In this document: positions 30,917-39,756 of the stretch, in pieces
Layout of the letters: the number at the start of each line of letters is the position of its first letter
How positions within the stretch are numbered: the first letter of the stretch is position 1
The notes under the pieces: generated by a model
Databases searched by the model: none
What the model saw: only the letters and a program-made list of their open reading frames with translations
Told to the model about the DNA's origin: nothing
NCBI GenBank assembly: GCA_013388735.1
Contig: JACAES010000081.1
Span: forward strand, 1-64,000
Reading direction: 5' to 3'
DNA: 64,000 bases
From: Chloroflexota bacterium
GTDB taxonomy: Bacteria; Chloroflexota; Anaerolineae; Aggregatilineales; Phototrophicaceae
Made by a program: the position numbers and the translations under genes

Positions 30917-31597
30917 ATGGGTTATGATCTTAACCAGCTGTTCAATGCCGTCGGTCGCTATGCGCGCGCCGGACAGTACCATCACGCGCGGCAAATGCTG
31001 TGGCAGGTGATCGCCATCGCACCGCACGAGGAGCAGGCCTGGCTGATGCTGGCCTCAGTCGCGCAGACCATCGAGGAGCGGCGCGCCGCCCTGTCGCGCG
31101 TTCTGGCTTTGAACCCGACCCATACGCGCGCCCGGCAGTCCTATCTGCGCTCGCTGGATTTGCAATACGTCCGGCAGGCCGCCCAATCCGGCGTATTCGT
31201 CAGCTACGCGCACCCAGACGAATTGTTTGCCGCCCAACTGGCGGAGGATTTGCGCTTTTTCGGCGTGCCGGTCTGGCTGGACATCACCGATATGCCCGAT
31301 GGAAGCGACTGGTTCGAAGCCATCGAGGCCGCCATGCAGCGGTGCGGTCTGCTGCTGCTGGTCGCTTCGCCGGCGGCGGCGCGCGCCGATAACATCCGCA
31401 GCGAGTTAAAACGCTTCACCGACGCCGGTAAAATCATCATTCCCGTACAGCGCCAGCAGGCCGACCTGAGCGCGCTTAATCTGTGGTATCCGCCGGTGGA
31501 CTTCGGCGAAGATTATTCATCCGGCTTGCAGGATTTGATCCACCTACTGACCGTCCCCGAACCGGCGCTGACCAGCAGCCGGAAGCAAGCGCCCTGA
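30917..31597 (+). CDS. TPR-like N-terminus plus C-terminal TIR domain
   Basis: MGYDLNQLFNAVGRYARAGQYHHARQMLWQVIAIAP (TPR-like); GVFVSYAHPDELFAAQLAEDLRFFGVPVWLDITDMPDGSDW (TIR). Confidence 0.88.
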   Translation: MGYDLNQLFNAVGRYARAGQYHHARQMLWQVIAIAPHEEQAWLMLASVAQTIEERRAALSRVLALNPTHTRARQSYLRSLDLQYVRQAAQSGVFVSYAHPDELFAAQLAEDLRFFGVPVWLDITDMPDGSDWFEAIEAAMQRCGLLLLVASPAAARADNIRSELKRFTDAGKIIIPVQRQQADLSALNLWYPPVDFGEDYSSGLQDLIHLLTVPEPALTSSRKQAP

Positions 31598-31602
31598 GAT
31601 AG

Positions 31603-31833
31603 TCTGTAGTCACCGGTCAGAAGATAAAGCTGCAAGCCCGCGTCGTGCTCGATTCACTGCCGCCGGCGCGCGAAGGGCTGATCGCGTTCGACATCATCCC
31701 GCTCGTGCCGTATCCCGGCTTCGTCCGCCTGTTTGATTAGGGTGTGTTGACTTGGACACGCCGCGGCGTGTCCCGACTGCACGAATCGCCGCTGCCGGAA
31801 TTTTTACGCGACTCGCCCGACGGCGAGAAAGGG
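31603..31833 (+). pseudogene. possible coding remnant with internal TAG and no start codon
   Basis: Frame reads ...KLQARVVLDSLPPAREGLIAFDIIPLVPYPGFVRLFD*GVLTWTRRGVSRLHESPLPEFLRDSPDGEKG*. Confidence 0.3.
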
Positions 31834-31915
31834 TAAAAGATTCAGAGTGCGGCTCGCTTCGCTCGCCCCAGGGATTCCAGAGTACCAGAGCGCAGAGTTT
31901 CCAGAGGCCAAAAGC

Positions 31916-34900
31916 CTAAATAGGGCAGCCCACCACAACCCGACAACCCCAAAAGTCGCTCCCGTAGAGCGGGAAGTAGACGTGGTGGCGAGAGGCGGCG
32001 CGGGCATCGCGCTGATTGACGTTCCACGAACCCCCGCGCAACACCCGGAGCGCAAGCGGATCGCGGGCATCGCGCAGGTGTTTGGGCTCGCTAAGACACC
32101 ACTCCCACAGATTGCCCGCCATGTCCAGCGCCCCGCACCCCGCCGCGCCGTGCGGGTACATGCCGACCGCCATTGTCCGGTTCAACCCCGCTTCGCTCGT
32201 ATTGGCGTGTCCTTCCTGCCAACCGCCCCAGGGGTACGCTTGCGCTTCCGCCCCGTTCTGCACCGCCCACTGCCATTCCCATTCGGTCGGCAGCCGGATT
32301 TGCCAGACCTCACACCCGGCGCCAGTCCTGCCCTCACCCCCGGCACCTCTCCCTGGGGAGAGGGGAGAAGCGGCGGCAGCCCGCTGGATATCAATCAGAA
32401 CCTGTTCGAGGTTGTTGAAGACCGCCTCATTTGAGAAGCGGATTACCCGGATGCCGGCATCTTCCAACGCTTGTAGTCTCCACTGATCTTCCTGTTGTTG
32501 ATCCACATGGATGCCGCCATCCAGTTCGACAGCCAGTTTGCAGTCGTGGCAGAAGAAGTCCACTACGAAAGCCGTGTTGGCTACCGGATGCCGGCGGCGG
32601 AACTCAAGATCATTCAGGCGGCGGTCGCGCAAACATTCCCACAACAATTCCTCCGCTGAGGTCTGCCGTTGGCGCAGCTCCCGCGCGATCTGCACCATCA
32701 CCCGCGCCGCCATCTCCCGGTAGCCCTTAAGCCCCTCTCCTCCGGGAGAGGGGTTTGGGGTGAGGGCTTCAAACTGCTCAAACAGCCCCAGCTCCCGGTA
32801 TTTGAAATCCAGCCACCGCGCAAAGGCCACCGCCTGATACCCGTTTACGTTGTCGCGCGGCGCGTTGGCGATTTTCGTGCGCTGCTGCACCATCTCCCGC
32901 CCCTTGTCATTCCTCGGCATTCCTTTCCACCAGCGGTCGTCGGCAAAACCGTCCGGCGCATCCAGGAACGTCTGAAACTGGGCGTAGGTCACGAGATATT
33001 TGGCGATGTAAAAATCCCGGACGTCAAATTCGCCATAGACTTCACCGGCTTGATCTTGAAACTCGACTACTTTACCACCACTACCTGCTACAGGCAGCCA
33101 CAGCATATCCGGCACAGCCCTCACCCCCGGCCCCTCTCCCGAACGCTGCGCTGGGAGCGGGGAGGAAAGTCCCTCTCGCTGGGCAGAGGGATTAAGGCTG
33201 AGGGCAATCACCCCCACGCCGGGGCGGGTATCGCCGATCGCGCTCAACCGGTCGCCGATGTCCCGGCGGCGTTGGTGGCTGGCAGCAGTGGGGGGCAGGG
33301 TTTCCAGTTCGCGCAGCAGGCGCGCCTGCTCCGGTTCGATGAAATCACGCTCCACTTCGTTCAGTTCCGGCTGCAAACGCTCGATCATGGCGTAGACCAG
33401 CTTCAGCCGCTCCGCAGGCCACAGCAGGTAATCAGGGCAGCCTTTTTTATCCCATTCCGCCGCCGCGCCGCGCACCTGCCGCAGCAGGATCAGGTCTTCC
33501 TGCGTTTCGGCGATCCACAGTTTCAGCCGTTCCCAACTGCGGAACAGGGCTTCGTGGATGATTTCAAGATAGGGTTCGCCGCCGTCGAGTCCGGTTTGCA
33601 GCAGGCGGTTGTTGACCAGGGTTTGCACCAGCGCCCGCGCGTCCGAGCCGCCGCCGACAGTTTCCAGCGGTGCGCGGCGGCGGGTCGGCTCGCCGCTGGC
33701 CTCGTCAATGTTGACCAGCGGCAGGAACACGCGGCCCAACTGCGCCTGCACGCCCGCCGGCAGTTTGCTGAAGACCGCCTCGCAGTGCGTGCCAATCGCG
33801 CCCAGCACGCCGCCCATCGCCTCGTAGGCGGCCTGGGTCAGCCGCGCGCCGTCGCGTTCGGCAAACAGGCGCGCCAGCGTAAATTCCAGCAGCGGCAGCA
33901 CCCCGGCCAGCGCCCTGCCGTCGCGCTGGTCGCGCAGCACAAAGATGATCTCCGCCACCAGGCCATCGTCAAACGTGAGCGCCACGTCCGGCAGGCGGGC
34001 GGGGCTTTCGATGGCCTCTCGCAGTTCGGCGATGCTCATCGGCAGCACGGCTTCGCTGCTGGCGTTCACCAGCGCGCCCAGCAGGGGATAGTTGAGCGGA
34101 TGGCCGTAGAAGTCGGCGCGCATGGTCAGCAGCACGGCCAGCGTGTCGCCCGGCTCGGTGGCCGCGTGGGTGATGAGGTCAATAAACTGCTGGCGCTCGG
34201 CCTCGTCGTTGACGAGCGTGAACACCTCTTCAAACTGGTCAATGTACAGCACTGCCTGCCCGCCGGGAAGCTGTTTCGCCAGCCGGTGCAGGTAGCGCCC
34301 GCCGGGGCTGCGCAGGTCGGTTTCGATGGCCGACAGCGGCATTTGCGGCAGTTCGTGTTTGAGCGCGTCCGCCAGCACCTCGACCGGGTGCGCGCCCGGC
34401 ACGATCTTCGGCAGATAAGTCCAGCTCTGGCTGCCGGGGACAGCGCCGCGTTTAAGCGCCGGAATCAGCCCAGCCATCACCAGGCTGGATTTGCCCGCGC
34501 CGCTCGGCCCCAGCACCGCCAGAAAGCGGTCGCCGCCCTCGCTCAGGCGCCGTTCCAGGGCGGCCACCAGCCGGCTGACCGCCGCCGCCCGCCCGAAAAA
34601 GTCGCCCGCGTCGGCCTCGCCAAAAGCGAACAGGCCTTTGTAGGGGTTGCGCGGTTCGACGCCGTGCGCCAGCGCCGGCGTGGTTTCCGCCGGCAGCGCA
34701 TAATCCGGCGATGGCACATGCAGCGCGTCCAGGATTTTCTGCCGGGCGGCCTCGTAATCGCTGCGGGCGTCAATGTACTGAATTTCACCCGTCCCCAGCG
34801 GCACACACTCCAGCCAGTTCTGGCCGTCCGCCCACACCGGGTAAATCGTGCGTCCGTACAGCCGGGCAATCGCAATCTCGTCCCGCACGTAAGGTGACTC

Positions 34901-35107
34901 AAACGAGGCCGGCGAGACAATCCACAGCACCGCCACACAGTCTTCGTCTTTAATGGCCCGGCGAATGGTACGCTCCCAGCTTGTCGTGCCGGGTGACAGC
35001 CCTTCGTGGTCAATCCAGTATTCGACCCCGGCGCGTTTCAGGTCGTCGCGCAGGCGGTCTACGAAAAAGTGATCCTTGCGGGCGTAGGAAATGAAGATGT
35101 AGCTCAT
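31916..35107 (-). CDS. TIR - STAND/AAA NTPase - FGE-sulfatase protein, carrying an in-frame DUF559 endonuclease-like insertion
   Basis: MSYIFISYARKDHFFVDRLRDDLKRAGVEYWIDHEGL (TIR); FLAVLGPSGAGKSSLVMAGLIPAL (P-loop); IRLPTEWEWQWAV...GNLWEW...LRGGSWN (FGE-sulfatase). Confidence 0.92.
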   Translation of the reverse strand: MSYIFISYARKDHFFVDRLRDDLKRAGVEYWIDHEGLSPGTTSWERTIRRAIKDEDCVAVLWIVSPASFESPYVRDEIAIARLYGRTIYPVWADGQNWLECVPLGTGEIQYIDARSDYEAARQKILDALHVPSPDYALPAETTPALAHGVEPRNPYKGLFAFGEADAGDFFGRAAAVSRLVAALERRLSEGGDRFLAVLGPSGAGKSSLVMAGLIPALKRGAVPGSQSWTYLPKIVPGAHPVEVLADALKHELPQMPLSAIETDLRSPGGRYLHRLAKQLPGGQAVLYIDQFEEVFTLVNDEAERQQFIDLITHAATEPGDTLAVLLTMRADFYGHPLNYPLLGALVNASSEAVLPMSIAELREAIESPARLPDVALTFDDGLVAEIIFVLRDQRDGRALAGVLPLLEFTLARLFAERDGARLTQAAYEAMGGVLGAIGTHCEAVFSKLPAGVQAQLGRVFLPLVNIDEASGEPTRRRAPLETVGGGSDARALVQTLVNNRLLQTGLDGGEPYLEIIHEALFRSWERLKLWIAETQEDLILLRQVRGAAAEWDKKGCPDYLLWPAERLKLVYAMIERLQPELNEVERDFIEPEQARLLRELETLPPTAASHQRRRDIGDRLSAIGDTRPGVGVIALSLNPSAQREGLSSPLPAQRSGEGPGVRAVPDMLWLPVAGSGGKVVEFQDQAGEVYGEFDVRDFYIAKYLVTYAQFQTFLDAPDGFADDRWWKGMPRNDKGREMVQQRTKIANAPRDNVNGYQAVAFARWLDFKYRELGLFEQFEALTPNPSPGGEGLKGYREMAARVMVQIARELRQRQTSAEELLWECLRDRRLNDLEFRRRHPVANTAFVVDFFCHDCKLAVELDGGIHVDQQQEDQWRLQALEDAGIRVIRFSNEAVFNNLEQVLIDIQRAAAASPLSPGRGAGGEGRTGAGCEVWQIRLPTEWEWQWAVQNGAEAQAYPWGGWQEGHANTSEAGLNRTMAVGMYPHGAAGCGALDMAGNLWEWCLSEPKHLRDARDPLALRVLRGGSWNVNQRDARAASRHHVYFPLYGSDFWGCRVVVGCPI
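32330..32767 (-). mobile_element. 438-bp TIR-hairpin-flanked element encoding a DUF559 (Vsr-like PD-(D/E)XK) domain, copy D
   Basis: Ends GCCCTCACCCCCGGCACCTCTCCCTGGGGAGAGGGG / CCCCTCTCCTCCGGGAGAGGGGTTTGGGGTGAGGGC (inverted); internal RELRQRQTSAEELLWECLRDRRLNDLEFRRRHPVANTAFVVDFFCHDCKLAVELDGGIHVDQQQEDQWRLQALEDAGIRVIRF. Confidence 0.8.
33117..33205. repeat. dispersed TIR/hairpin repeat, copy E, in frame inside the TIR-STAND gene
   Basis: GCCCTCACCCCCGGCCCCTCTCCCGAACGCTGCGCTGGGAGCGGGG...GGCTGAGGGC; encodes ALSLNPSAQREGLSSPLPAQRSGEGPGVR. Confidence 0.8.
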
Positions 35108-35279
35108 GGAATGCGCAATCCCCTAGGCTGGCGCGGCCCTGCCTGTTAGCATACCGCAAATCGGGGGCTGTGCAAACGCTGTAAACGATTCAGACGGGGC
35201 GAGCGATGAAGATCGTCCGGTGGCTATGGGCGAATCGCCCGGCGTTCTGTACAATCGGCAGATACCGATGGGGGACGAT

Positions 35280-36209
35280 ATGCGCGACGTGGTGATCGTC
35301 GGCGGCGGCCTGAGCGGGCTGGCTGCCGCATATGAACTGGAACGGCTGGGGGTCGCTTATACGCTGATCGAAGTCAAAGCGCGGCTGGGGGGCAGCATCA
35401 TCAGCCGCCGCCAGGGCGGTTTTGTGTTGGACGGCGGCGCGTGCGTCTTCCCCGCCGCCGACCGGTCATTCCTGGATGAACTGGGCCTGCGGGATGCGCT
35501 GTTCACCTTTCAGGACGGGCAGGCGGCGGCCTTCCGGGACGGCACGCAGAGCCTGGTGGATGCCTTGGCGCGTCCGCTGCGGGGCGAAATCCTGCTGCGT
35601 ATGGCGGTCAGCAGCCTGGGGCGGGACGGCGCGGCTTTCGGCGTGTGCCTGGAAAACGGCCTGCTGCTGAATGCCCGCGCGTTAATTGTGGCCGCGCCCG
35701 CCCGTTACGCCGCGCACATGCTCCACGCGCTGCAAGCGGAAATCGGCCTGCGCCTGCTGGATTACGGCTACGATACCATCAGCCGCGTGTCGCTGGGCTA
35801 CCGGCGCGATCAGATCACCGACCCCGACCGGCGGCTGCGGGATATGGGGCTGCCCTTTTACCACGAGATCGAACACCCCAGCCGCGCTCCGGCGGGCAGC
35901 GTCCTGGTACACGTCGGCGTGCGTTTCCCCCTGCCGCAGACGACCCCGCCGGCGCTGATCGCTGCCGTGCAGAAGCAGTTCGACTGGCCGGAAAATCCGC
36001 TGGTAAGCTGGGTGACGTACTGGCCGGAAGCCGACCCCATCCCGCCCCATACGCCCGGCTTCCGGGAACAGATGGCCGCGCTCAAAAGCCTGCTGCCGAA
36101 GCGCATCGCGCTGGTGGGCAGCGATTATGACGGCGTGAATCTGGGCCAACGGGTGGCCGCCGGGCGGGCGGCGGCGCGGCAGATCGCCGCGGAGCTAAAA
36201 ACGCCATGA
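35280..36209 (+). CDS. FAD-dependent amine oxidase / protoporphyrinogen oxidase-like protein
   Basis: MRDVVIVGGGLSGLAAAYELERLGVAYTLIEVKARLGG Rossmann FAD motif; VALVGSDYDGVNLGQRVAAGRAAARQI tail. Confidence 0.92.
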   Translation: MRDVVIVGGGLSGLAAAYELERLGVAYTLIEVKARLGGSIISRRQGGFVLDGGACVFPAADRSFLDELGLRDALFTFQDGQAAAFRDGTQSLVDALARPLRGEILLRMAVSSLGRDGAAFGVCLENGLLLNARALIVAAPARYAAHMLHALQAEIGLRLLDYGYDTISRVSLGYRRDQITDPDRRLRDMGLPFYHEIEHPSRAPAGSVLVHVGVRFPLPQTTPPALIAAVQKQFDWPENPLVSWVTYWPEADPIPPHTPGFREQMAALKSLLPKRIALVGSDYDGVNLGQRVAAGRAAARQIAAELKTP

Positions 36210-37012
36210 GTACATCACCAATTTATGTGGTTTCCGGCGGGGAAGGCGCCAGCGGGCAGCAGTTGGTGCGCACGGTTCTGGCGCAGTTCCGGGACGCCGA
36301 CGCGCAGGTGATCGTCGTGCCGCACGTCCGGCAGATAGAGCAGATCGTCGAAGTCGTCACCCAGGCGCAAACCACGAACGGCATCATCGTTCATACGCTG
36401 GTGGACGCGCAGTTACGCGGCGCATTAAACGACCTGGCGCGGGAACATAACCTGGCTGCCATTGATCTGTTCGGGCCGCTGATGTTCCAGCTGACCGGGC
36501 TTCTGGGGCAGAAGCCGCTGGAACAGCCCGGCCAGTATCGCCGGCTGCGCGAGGATTATTTCAGGCGCATCGAGGCCATCTAATTCACGGTTGACCACGA
36601 CGACGGCCTGAAACCGGACGGCCTGCGGTATGCCGATATTGTCCTCATCGGCGTGTCGCGGGTGGGCAAAACGCCGCTCAGCATGTACCTGTCCACGCGC
36701 GGCTGGAAGGTCGCCAACGTGCCGCTCATTCCGCAGATCGCGCCGCCGCCGCAGTTGTTCAAAATCGAACGGCGGCGGGTCATCGGCCTGACCATCAAAC
36801 TCGACCAGTTAGCGGCCTACCGCCGACGCCGCCAGCAGCATATGGGGTTGGAAGGCAGCGCAGCCTACAGCGACATCAGCGAAATCGAGGCCGAACTGAT
36901 CTACGCGCAGCGCGTCTTTCACCAGGGGGGCTTCACGGTGATAGACATCACCGACAAGCCGATTGAAGAAAGCGCCGATGAAATCGTGGCGCAGATCAGC
37001 CGGCGTCTATAA
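36206..37012 (+). pseudogene. PPDK/PEP synthase regulatory protein (PSRP, DUF299) split by one in-frame TAA at 36581-36583
   Basis: Both halves in one frame: ...[46 protein letters not shown]...; overlaps the upstream gene by ATGA. Confidence 0.88.
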
Positions 37013-37051
37013 CCGGAGCGCCACCGGTGTTTTGCCATCCAGCGTGTTGTT

Positions 37052-37864
37052 TTATCTGCGCCGTTCGCCCGGCCCGCCGTCCGACGGCTGCCAGCCGAAG
37101 GGTATATCTTCATCCAGCAGCTTAAAGGGGTCAATCGGGCGTGCCGGGTCGGGCGCTTCTCGCAGCAGCGTCAGGGCCGCGCCGCGTCCTTCGCGGGCAG
37201 TGTTGCGGCGGCGCAGGTCGGCAGCGTAATAAATCGCCCGGTCGCGGCTGGCATCCAGGGCGATACGCGCCACGCCGCGCGCCAGCATATCCACCGGGAT
37301 GGGCGCGACCCGCCCAAAGCCGAACCAGGATATGACCGGGATGCTGCCCAAGAGCGTCATCAGCCAGAAAAACGGATGCCGGCGCTCACCCCGCACGTAA
37401 GCCATCGGAGCGCGAATGATGGTCGCGCCCAGGCCGACCCGCCCCATATAGGCTTCGGCCTCGCGTTTAGCGCGGATGTAGCTGCGGTTCACCCAGGGGG
37501 CGCCGGCGGCGCTGAGTAAAATCATCTGCGGCACGCCGTCGCTGACGCACATATTGGCGACGTTACGGGCAGAGACGAAATTCAGGTAATGATGGTTCAG
37601 CCCCTGCGCCGGGTTGGCGACCATGCTGCCGACGGTATGAATCACGCCGGCATGTCCCCGCGCCCGCCCGCGCAGGCTGGCCGGATTCCACACGTCCGCT
37701 ACCCACCAGCGCGTGCGCTGCGCCAGCGGCCCCAGACGATCTTCCACGCCAGGGCGTACCAGCAGCGTCACCTCCGCGCCCTCCGCCAGCAGAGCAGCGG
37801 CGATATTATCGCCCAGGAACGTACCGCCCCCGGTGATGAGAAAACGTCGGTTATTGGTCGGCAT
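37052..37864 (-). CDS. NAD(P)-binding epimerase-like protein (extended SDR, NDUFA9-like)
   Basis: RRFLITGGGTFLGDNIAAALLAEGAEVTLLVRPG; GATIIRAPMAYVRGERRHPFFWL. Confidence 0.85.
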   Translation of the reverse strand: MPTNNRRFLITGGGTFLGDNIAAALLAEGAEVTLLVRPGVEDRLGPLAQRTRWWVADVWNPASLRGRARGHAGVIHTVGSMVANPAQGLNHHYLNFVSARNVANMCVSDGVPQMILLSAAGAPWVNRSYIRAKREAEAYMGRVGLGATIIRAPMAYVRGERRHPFFWLMTLLGSIPVISWFGFGRVAPIPVDMLARGVARIALDASRDRAIYYAADLRRRNTAREGRGAALTLLREAPDPARPIDPFKLLDEDIPFGWQPSDGGPGERRR

Positions 37865-37900
37865 TCACCTGTCCTTGTCGGGGATGCAGAAACTGCCGGT

Positions 37901-38176
37901 TCAGCGCGTCAGCGTCACTTCCTCCACGATGCCGACGATTACCGCCCGCACCGGCCCCGTCCCGCGCTTGCGAATAACCTGGCGGGCGCTGCTGCCCTCG
38001 TCCAGAACCAGCACCACATCGCCAACCCCGGCCTGCACGTCGTCTATGCAGATGTCGTAGGCGCTCGTTTCACTGCCGTCCAGGTTCAGACGAGCCACCA
38101 GCATCAGCTTGCGCCCCTCGTAAAGCGCATGTTTGATGGTGCTTACGACCGTACCCTTGACCCGACCGATATACAT
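37901..38176 (-). CDS. EutN/CcmL family microcompartment vertex protein (copy 2)
   Basis: MYIGRVKGTVVSTIKHALYEGRKLMLVARLNLDG...YDICIDDVQAGVGDVVLVLDEGSSARQVI...AVIVGIVEEV. Confidence 0.9.
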   Translation of the reverse strand: MYIGRVKGTVVSTIKHALYEGRKLMLVARLNLDGSETSAYDICIDDVQAGVGDVVLVLDEGSSARQVIRKRGTGPVRAVIVGIVEEVTLTR

Positions 38177-38206
38177 GGCTGCTGCCCCCGATGCCCGTTG
38201 TTATGT

Positions 38207-38545
38207 TCAGCCTTCAGCCGGCCTGGCTTCGATTCTGAGAAAAACTTTCCAGTCCACGCTGCCGGCGTCGTACAGCGGGCGGTCGTCCACGTCGTCCACG
38301 ATGCCCACCACCGCCGCATCCACCGGCACAAAATCCACCGGCAGCGCGAAAGCCGCTTCTTTGGAGGCGACCACGAAGACCAGTTCATCCATGCCGGCCT
38401 GGTTGGTGGCGTCCACCGCGACATAGGCTTCGCCGTCCGGCTGGCGGTGAATGTCGAGCGGCTGCACGATCAGGAATTTGACACCTTCCAGACCGCGATA
38501 TTTTTTCGTGCTGACCAGATTGCCGATCACACGCGCAAATTTCAT
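38207..38545 (-). CDS. EutN/CcmL family microcompartment vertex protein (copy 1)
   Basis: MKFARVIGNLVSTKKYRGLEGVKFLIVQPLDIHRQPDGEAYVAVDATNQAGMDELVFVVASKEAAFAL...VDAAVVGIVDDV. Confidence 0.88.
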   Translation of the reverse strand: MKFARVIGNLVSTKKYRGLEGVKFLIVQPLDIHRQPDGEAYVAVDATNQAGMDELVFVVASKEAAFALPVDFVPVDAAVVGIVDDVDDRPLYDAGSVDWKVFLRIEARPAEG

Positions 38546-39717
38546 CGTTGACCTCTTGGAAATGGGCGGCGCGGTTCGTCCAGCCGGGTGGTCGCTTTGC
38601 CCTGCCAGCGGTGATAGGCGATCATCGCTTCCGGCGTGCCGATGCGCTGGAGCATATCCGCCGCGATAGCCGTCACGTTGGAATCGCGGCTTTGCAGGCA
38701 TTCGATCAGCTGCGGGACGGCCATCTCGCCCATGCTTTCCAGCGCATGAGCGACCGCCTGACGCACCACATCGTTTTTGTCGGTCATGTTTTCAATCAGT
38801 GCCGGCACCGCCGCCGATTCGCGCATCCCGGACAGCGCCTCCGCCGCGCTGCGCCGCACCTTCCAATCATCATCCTTGAGCGCGACGGCCAGCCCCGGCA
38901 CAGCCGCCGCGCCGATTTTACTGAGCGCGCCGGAAGCCGCCCAGCGAATGTTGCCGTCGGCATCCTTATTCATCGCCCGCAGCAGTTCCGGCACGGCGGT
39001 GGGGTCGCCGATTTCGCCCAGGGCTTTGGCGGCAGCCGCGCGCAGGCGGGCGTCGTCGTCGTGCAGAGCATCCAGCAGCCCCGGCACGGCGGCTTTTTCC
39101 TGGTGATTGGTCTGTTTGGTCAGCAGGAAGGCGGCATCCACCCGCACATCCCGTAAGGGGTGCTGCACCGCGCCCACCAGCGCCGCATAGGCGGAAGGAT
39201 GATTCATCTGCGCCAGGCTTTTAAGCGCCTGGCGGCGTTCCTCAGCATTGGGGCTGTCCAGCGCGGCCACCGCCCCGCGCACCGGCGGCGGCGCATCTCG
39301 CGCGATGGACACGGTGTAGGGCTGGTGTTCGCCCTGGATTTCCCACAAGCGCCGCACCAGCTTGTCCCAGGGCGGGCGGGCGCGGTCGGTAAAATCCAGG
39401 TATTGCAGCATTTCAAGCTGAGGGTGCAGTTTGCCGGTCGGGCGCAGCAGCACCGGCACGACCTTTATGCCCGCCCCTTGCGCGAATGCCCATTCGTAGG
39501 TGACGTACTCGGAAGATTGTGCTTCCGGTGAAATCACCAGCACCAGGGCAAAAGCATCCTGAATCGCCTGGTTGATCGCCTCACGCCAGTTTTCCCCCGC
39601 GCGCAGGTGTTCCGTATCCAGCCAGACGGTGAACCCGGCCAACTGCAACTGCCGCATGAGCATATCGGCAAAAACTTCATCGTCGTGTTTGTAAGAAACA
39701 AAAACGTGCTGGCTCAT
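38542..39717 (-). CDS. TIR domain - HEAT repeat protein
   Basis: MSQHVFVSYKHDDEVFADMLMRQLQLAGFTVWLDTEHLRAGENW (TIR); repeated AVPGLLDALHDDDARLRAAAAKALGEIGDPTAVPELLRAM (HEAT). Confidence 0.94.
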   Translation of the reverse strand: MSQHVFVSYKHDDEVFADMLMRQLQLAGFTVWLDTEHLRAGENWREAINQAIQDAFALVLVISPEAQSSEYVTYEWAFAQGAGIKVVPVLLRPTGKLHPQLEMLQYLDFTDRARPPWDKLVRRLWEIQGEHQPYTVSIARDAPPPVRGAVAALDSPNAEERRQALKSLAQMNHPSAYAALVGAVQHPLRDVRVDAAFLLTKQTNHQEKAAVPGLLDALHDDDARLRAAAAKALGEIGDPTAVPELLRAMNKDADGNIRWAASGALSKIGAAAVPGLAVALKDDDWKVRRSAAEALSGMRESAAVPALIENMTDKNDVVRQAVAHALESMGEMAVPQLIECLQSRDSNVTAIAADMLQRIGTPEAMIAYHRWQGKATTRLDEPRRPFPRGQR

Positions 39718-39756
39718 TTTGCACTCCTGACAGACCTCGGCGTGGCGAGCGGCAAA

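Noticed and set aside
32330-32767. Intein
   Set aside because: No N-terminal Cys/Ser splice block or C-terminal HN motif; ends are inverted DNA repeats instead.
32669-34897. 742-aa + strand ORF
   Set aside because: Shadow ORF antisense to the TIR-STAND gene; low-complexity H/R/Q/A composition typical of GC-rich antisense frames, no domain motifs.
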